56,559 nucleotides of DNA from Pseudomonas protegens (lineage in GTDB: Bacteria; Pseudomonadota; Gammaproteobacteria; Pseudomonadales; Pseudomonadaceae), in NCBI RefSeq assembly GCF_003732485.1, contig NZ_MOAK01000092.1, positions 180,382-236,940 on the forward strand. Reading direction: 5' to 3'. Shown in pieces: positions 54,109 to 56,559 of this stretch. Numbering within the stretch: the stretch's first letter is position 1; the number at the start of each line of letters is the position of its first letter. A model generated the notes under the pieces. That model worked only from the letters and a program-made list of their open reading frames with translations, did not search any database and had not been told where the DNA came from. The position numbers and the translations under genes were made by a program.

Positions 54109-55056
54109 CTATGGGAAACGGCGCTGCAGGAAATCCAGCAGCAATTCGTTGACGTGCTGCGGCCGTTCGCTCTGAATCCAATGCCCGCAATCGGCCAGTA
54201 CGTGCTGTTCGAGGTCGCTCACCCGACCCGGCATGCGCTTGAGGGTGTGGGCTTCGAGGACGCCCACCGGGTCGCGGTCGCCAATCAGGAACAGGGTCGG
54301 CGACTGCACCTGGGCGTCCTGCAGAAACTCGGTGCGCTGCCAGGTGCGCTCAAAATTTCGGTACCAGTTCAGGGCACCACGAAATCCCCGGCCGGCGAAG
54401 GTCTGACGATAAACCTGGAACGCTTGCTCGGAACACCAGGCAGGCAGCCCGTCCGGCACCGTGACCCCGTCAAACAGCCGCGCATCGGCCGGTTTCGGCA
54501 CCAGCAGCGCACCGACGTTGCCCATGAACAACCGCAGGCTGGCGTCGATGTCGCCATCGAGCTCCGCTTCCGCAACCCCTGGCTGCTGAAAATAGAGGAT
54601 GTAGTTGAAATGCTCACCATGCACCTGGCGCATGATCTCGCTGGCCGGGCGTTTCGGCCGCCCGGCAAAGGGCACTGACAGGGTCACCAGCGCGCCGACT
54701 CGCTGGGGTTCCAGCAGCGCCAGGTGCCAAGCGACGGGCGCACCCCAGTCATGGCCGACCATGCACACCCGCTGGTGGCCGAAGGCGTCCATGGCCTGCT
54801 GGATATCGGCGCACAGGGTCAGCAGATCGTAGGCCTCGACGGCCTCGGGAGCGGAGCTGCGGCCATAGCCGCGCATCTCCGGCACGAACACCCTAAACCC
54901 GGCCGCCACCAGGGCCGGCACCTGATAGCGCCAGGAATACCAGCACTCTGGAAAACCATGGAGCAGCCAGATCGGCCGCCCCTGCTCGGGACCGGCCACC
55001 TGGACGCTGAGTTCGATGCCGTTGACGGACAAAAGGTGCTGTTGATAGGCAGTCAT
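54109..55056 (-). CDS. Alpha/beta hydrolase, epoxide-hydrolase-like
   Basis: 315 residues. The N-terminal LLHGFPECWYSWRYQVP is the HGxP oxyanion segment. VGHDWGAPVA carries an Asp nucleophile (GHDWG), as in epoxide hydrolases and haloalkane dehalogenases. GDRDPVG provides the acid and ADCGHWIQSERP the catalytic His. It probably opens an epoxide or halide ester, but the substrate cannot be inferred. It is minus-strand, next to the REPINs, and faces the TetR gene in tandem. Confidence 0.9.
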   Translation of the reverse strand: MTAYQQHLLSVNGIELSVQVAGPEQGRPIWLLHGFPECWYSWRYQVPALVAAGFRVFVPEMRGYGRSSAPEAVEAYDLLTLCADIQQAMDAFGHQRVCMVGHDWGAPVAWHLALLEPQRVGALVTLSVPFAGRPKRPASEIMRQVHGEHFNYILYFQQPGVAEAELDGDIDASLRLFMGNVGALLVPKPADARLFDGVTVPDGLPAWCSEQAFQVYRQTFAGRGFRGALNWYRNFERTWQRTEFLQDAQVQSPTLFLIGDRDPVGVLEAHTLKRMPGRVSDLEQHVLADCGHWIQSERPQHVNELLLDFLQRRFP

Positions 55057-55148
55057 GTCGGGTGCTCCAAAGCCGGTGCCGGGAGCAGAACCTAACAGAT
55101 GCCGGTGGCGATCCCGGTCATCATTGATCAGTCGAATGACCGGACTGT

Positions 55149-55904
55149 TCAGCCGGGAATCAAGCCCGCCAGGGATTGGCTGTGCTGGCGGATCAGGCGT
55201 TGGGTGTCGAGGACCTTTTCCAGGGCCTGTTCCGAATCCGGGTCCTGCATCGGCGCACGGATGGCCGCCGATACCAGGCTGATCAGCTTGGCCATGACTT
55301 CGGCGTCAGTGGCCGGACGGCCCAGGCTCATGGCCTGCATCAGCAGGCGCAGCTCGGTGCCGGCCATCACCCCGGAAATCGCCTTGAGGGCAAACTGCAG
55401 GCGCACCCCCAGCTCGTTGCGCGGCAGGTCCGGCAGGGCCAGGGCAAAGGCCTTGAAGAAGCGCTCGAATACCGGCTGGTAGTGTTCCTTGAGGTATTCC
55501 TGGATGAAGGGCGAGGTGTCGCTGTACACCCGGCCAAGAAAACGAATGAACGAACGGCCTTCCACGCCGCCGTTGGCATCACTGCGCTCCAGGCCCATGG
55601 CCGGGGCGAACAGCACGCCGAGCAGGGTCTCGCAATCCAGAGGTCCCTGAGCCTGCTCTTCGCATTTGGCCAACAGCTCCAGGCGCTGATCGTTGAGGGG
55701 GCCCAGGCGCTGCATCAGCAGGGCTTTCATCAGCGAATCCTTGTCGCCGAAGTGATAGTTCACCGCCGCCAGGTTGACCTGGGCGCGCTCGGTGATCTGA
55801 CGCAGCAGCACGGCGTCGTAGCCGTACTTGATGAACAATGCCTCGGTCGCTTCCAGCAGTCGGGTCTTGGTGACATTGGGGGCACTGAGTTTCTTGGCGA
55901 CCAT
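55149..55904 (-). CDS. TetR-family transcriptional regulator
   Basis: 251 residues. The HTH is at about 14-60: TRLLEATEALFIKYGYDAVLLRQITERAQVNLAAVNYHFGDKDSL. The C-terminal region is large, with a likely TetR_C domain, as in PsrA-like regulators. It lies just upstream, in minus-strand terms, of the hydrolase gene and divergent from the ABC ATPase, so either could be its target. A GTTCGAAC palindrome lies 36 bp before its start. Confidence 0.92.
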   Translation of the reverse strand: MVAKKLSAPNVTKTRLLEATEALFIKYGYDAVLLRQITERAQVNLAAVNYHFGDKDSLMKALLMQRLGPLNDQRLELLAKCEEQAQGPLDCETLLGVLFAPAMGLERSDANGGVEGRSFIRFLGRVYSDTSPFIQEYLKEHYQPVFERFFKAFALALPDLPRNELGVRLQFALKAISGVMAGTELRLLMQAMSLGRPATDAEVMAKLISLVSAAIRAPMQDPDSEQALEKVLDTQRLIRQHSQSLAGLIPG

Positions 55905-56257
55905 GGAGGACTAACCTTTGCTGGGATGAAAAACTGACCGTTCGAACAGTGTTTTAAAAAAAAATTTGATTTTTTATACCCGTGAGAAGCCCTAAAAGCA
56001 AGCGTCCAAGGGACGTCCCCAGCGGCCCAAGGCCGTTTTGTGACCCATGGGTTCCTGTCGGAAATTTGCCGAAAAAAGCCCGCAATTACCCGGTTCAGAC
56101 GGCTGGCGCACCAGGATGAACGCAGTTACTATTCAAACAAAGTTTTTAAAATAATAAATAAAACCAGAGCTTGGCGTTGCCCCTGAATCCCCGCTGCACG
56201 AACCGTACGCGGTGGGAGTGTTCAAGCATTCAGTCGAGCCATCCGGCGCGGTAAGCG
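55905..56257. promoter_or_regulatory. Divergent control region, TetR gene and ABC ATPase gene
   Basis: 353 bp with no supported gene. It contains the 8-bp palindrome GTTCGAAC (55940-55947), an A-tract (55955-55963) and AAAC-AAA-GTTT near 56136-56146. These are possible operators of the TetR protein. Confidence 0.45.
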
Positions 56258-56559
56258 ATGACAGCGACGATAATCGACCCAGGTTTTATCTCCCTGCAGG
56301 GCATAGGCAAGAGCTATCGGCTGGCGGAGCAACCGCTCCATATTCTCAAGAACGTTTCCCTGTCCATCGAAGCCGGTGAAAGCTGTGCCATTCTCGGTGC
56401 CTCCGGTTCCGGCAAGAGCACCCTGCTCAACATCCTCGGCCTGCTGGACCTGCCCGACAACGGCGACTACCGCTTTGCCGGTCACGATATCTTCCGCGCC
56501 AGCCCCGACCAGCTGGCGGCGATCCGCAACCAGCAGATCGGCTTCGTCTTCCAGAGCTT
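56258..56559 (+). CDS. ABC transporter ATP-binding protein, MacB/LolD-type, truncated by window end
   Basis: Translation from the ATG at 56258 gives about 100 residues: ISLQGIGKSYRLAEQPLHIL, Walker A GASGSGKST and the Q-loop GFVFQS at the cut. An in-frame TAA two codons upstream fixes this start. The type fits the ATPase of MacAB or LolCDE-like exporters. The remainder, including any membrane domain, lies outside the window. Confidence 0.9.
   Translation, partial: MTATIIDPGFISLQGIGKSYRLAEQPLHILKNVSLSIEAGESCAILGASGSGKSTLLNILGLLDLPDNGDYRFAGHDIFRASPDQLAAIRNQQIGFVFQS

Overview
The window looks like chromosomal DNA of a Pseudomonas, most likely of the fluorescens complex. The grounds are high GC in most genes, two REPIN-type repeats carrying the GTAGGAGC...GCCGGCGA REP motif near 53.9-54.1 kb, two orphan PotF/SpuD-type polyamine-binding proteins, a BvgA/BvgS-like two-component locus and a chaperone-usher fimbrial operon. 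This placement rests on gene content and style; no database was searched. I see no rRNA, tRNA, CRISPR array, insertion sequence, integrase or phage gene.

Layout. 0-3.4 kb: a sugar-nucleotide epimerase, a decayed histidine-kinase tail and small conserved or hypothetical genes. 3.4-12.5 kb: an unusual biosynthetic-looking block. A TetR regulator is translationally coupled to a GT9-type glycosyltransferase whose C-terminus resembles the CTP-dependent riboflavin kinase (RibK/DUF120) fold. Converging on it is a minus-strand run: XRE regulator, YaaW-like protein with zinc ribbon, tiny membrane protein, coiled-coil NYN/PIN-like putative RNase, radical SAM enzyme, PHP phosphoesterase, phosphoribosyltransferase-like protein and a DxD glycosyltransferase. 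The last four genes overlap or nearly touch.

12.5-19.1 kb: the most striking locus. Divergent from the XRE gene is a tight four-gene operon: a type I-like adenine methyltransferase (HsdM) with an atypical motif IV (DLPF), an HsdS-like specificity protein with a C-terminal winged-helix-like extension, an ABC/SMC-like ATPase and an HNH nuclease. There is no HsdR. The ATPase+HNH pair resembles Septu (PtuA/PtuB), so this reads as a hybrid defence system in which M.S supplies DNA recognition and a Septu-like pair supplies the effector. Two identical-architecture operators (TGGAG-N8-CTCCA, 32 bp apart) lie in the shared control region.

19.1-21.7 kb: core genes (RidA family, rlhA). 21.8-28.7 kb: a chaperone-usher fimbrial operon whose flanking non-coding DNA looks AT-rich. 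29.3-39.4 kb: a degenerate LysM/M23 lipoprotein, an MFS transporter, a polyamine-binding protein, a nitrilase-family amidase, a LuxR regulator, a DmpA-type peptidase, an aldehyde dehydrogenase with a divergent AraC regulator, and an SDR. 39.6-48.9 kb: a KAP-type P-loop NTPase, an exported protein of unknown function and a BvgAS-like signalling locus that includes a receiver lacking its phospho-acceptor Asp. 49-53.9 kb: a polyamine catabolism operon (gamma-glutamylputrescine synthetase, PotF-like binding protein, gamma-glutamylputrescine oxidase) with a divergent AraC regulator. The window ends with REPINs, an epoxide-hydrolase-like enzyme, a TetR regulator and the first 100 codons of an ABC ATPase.
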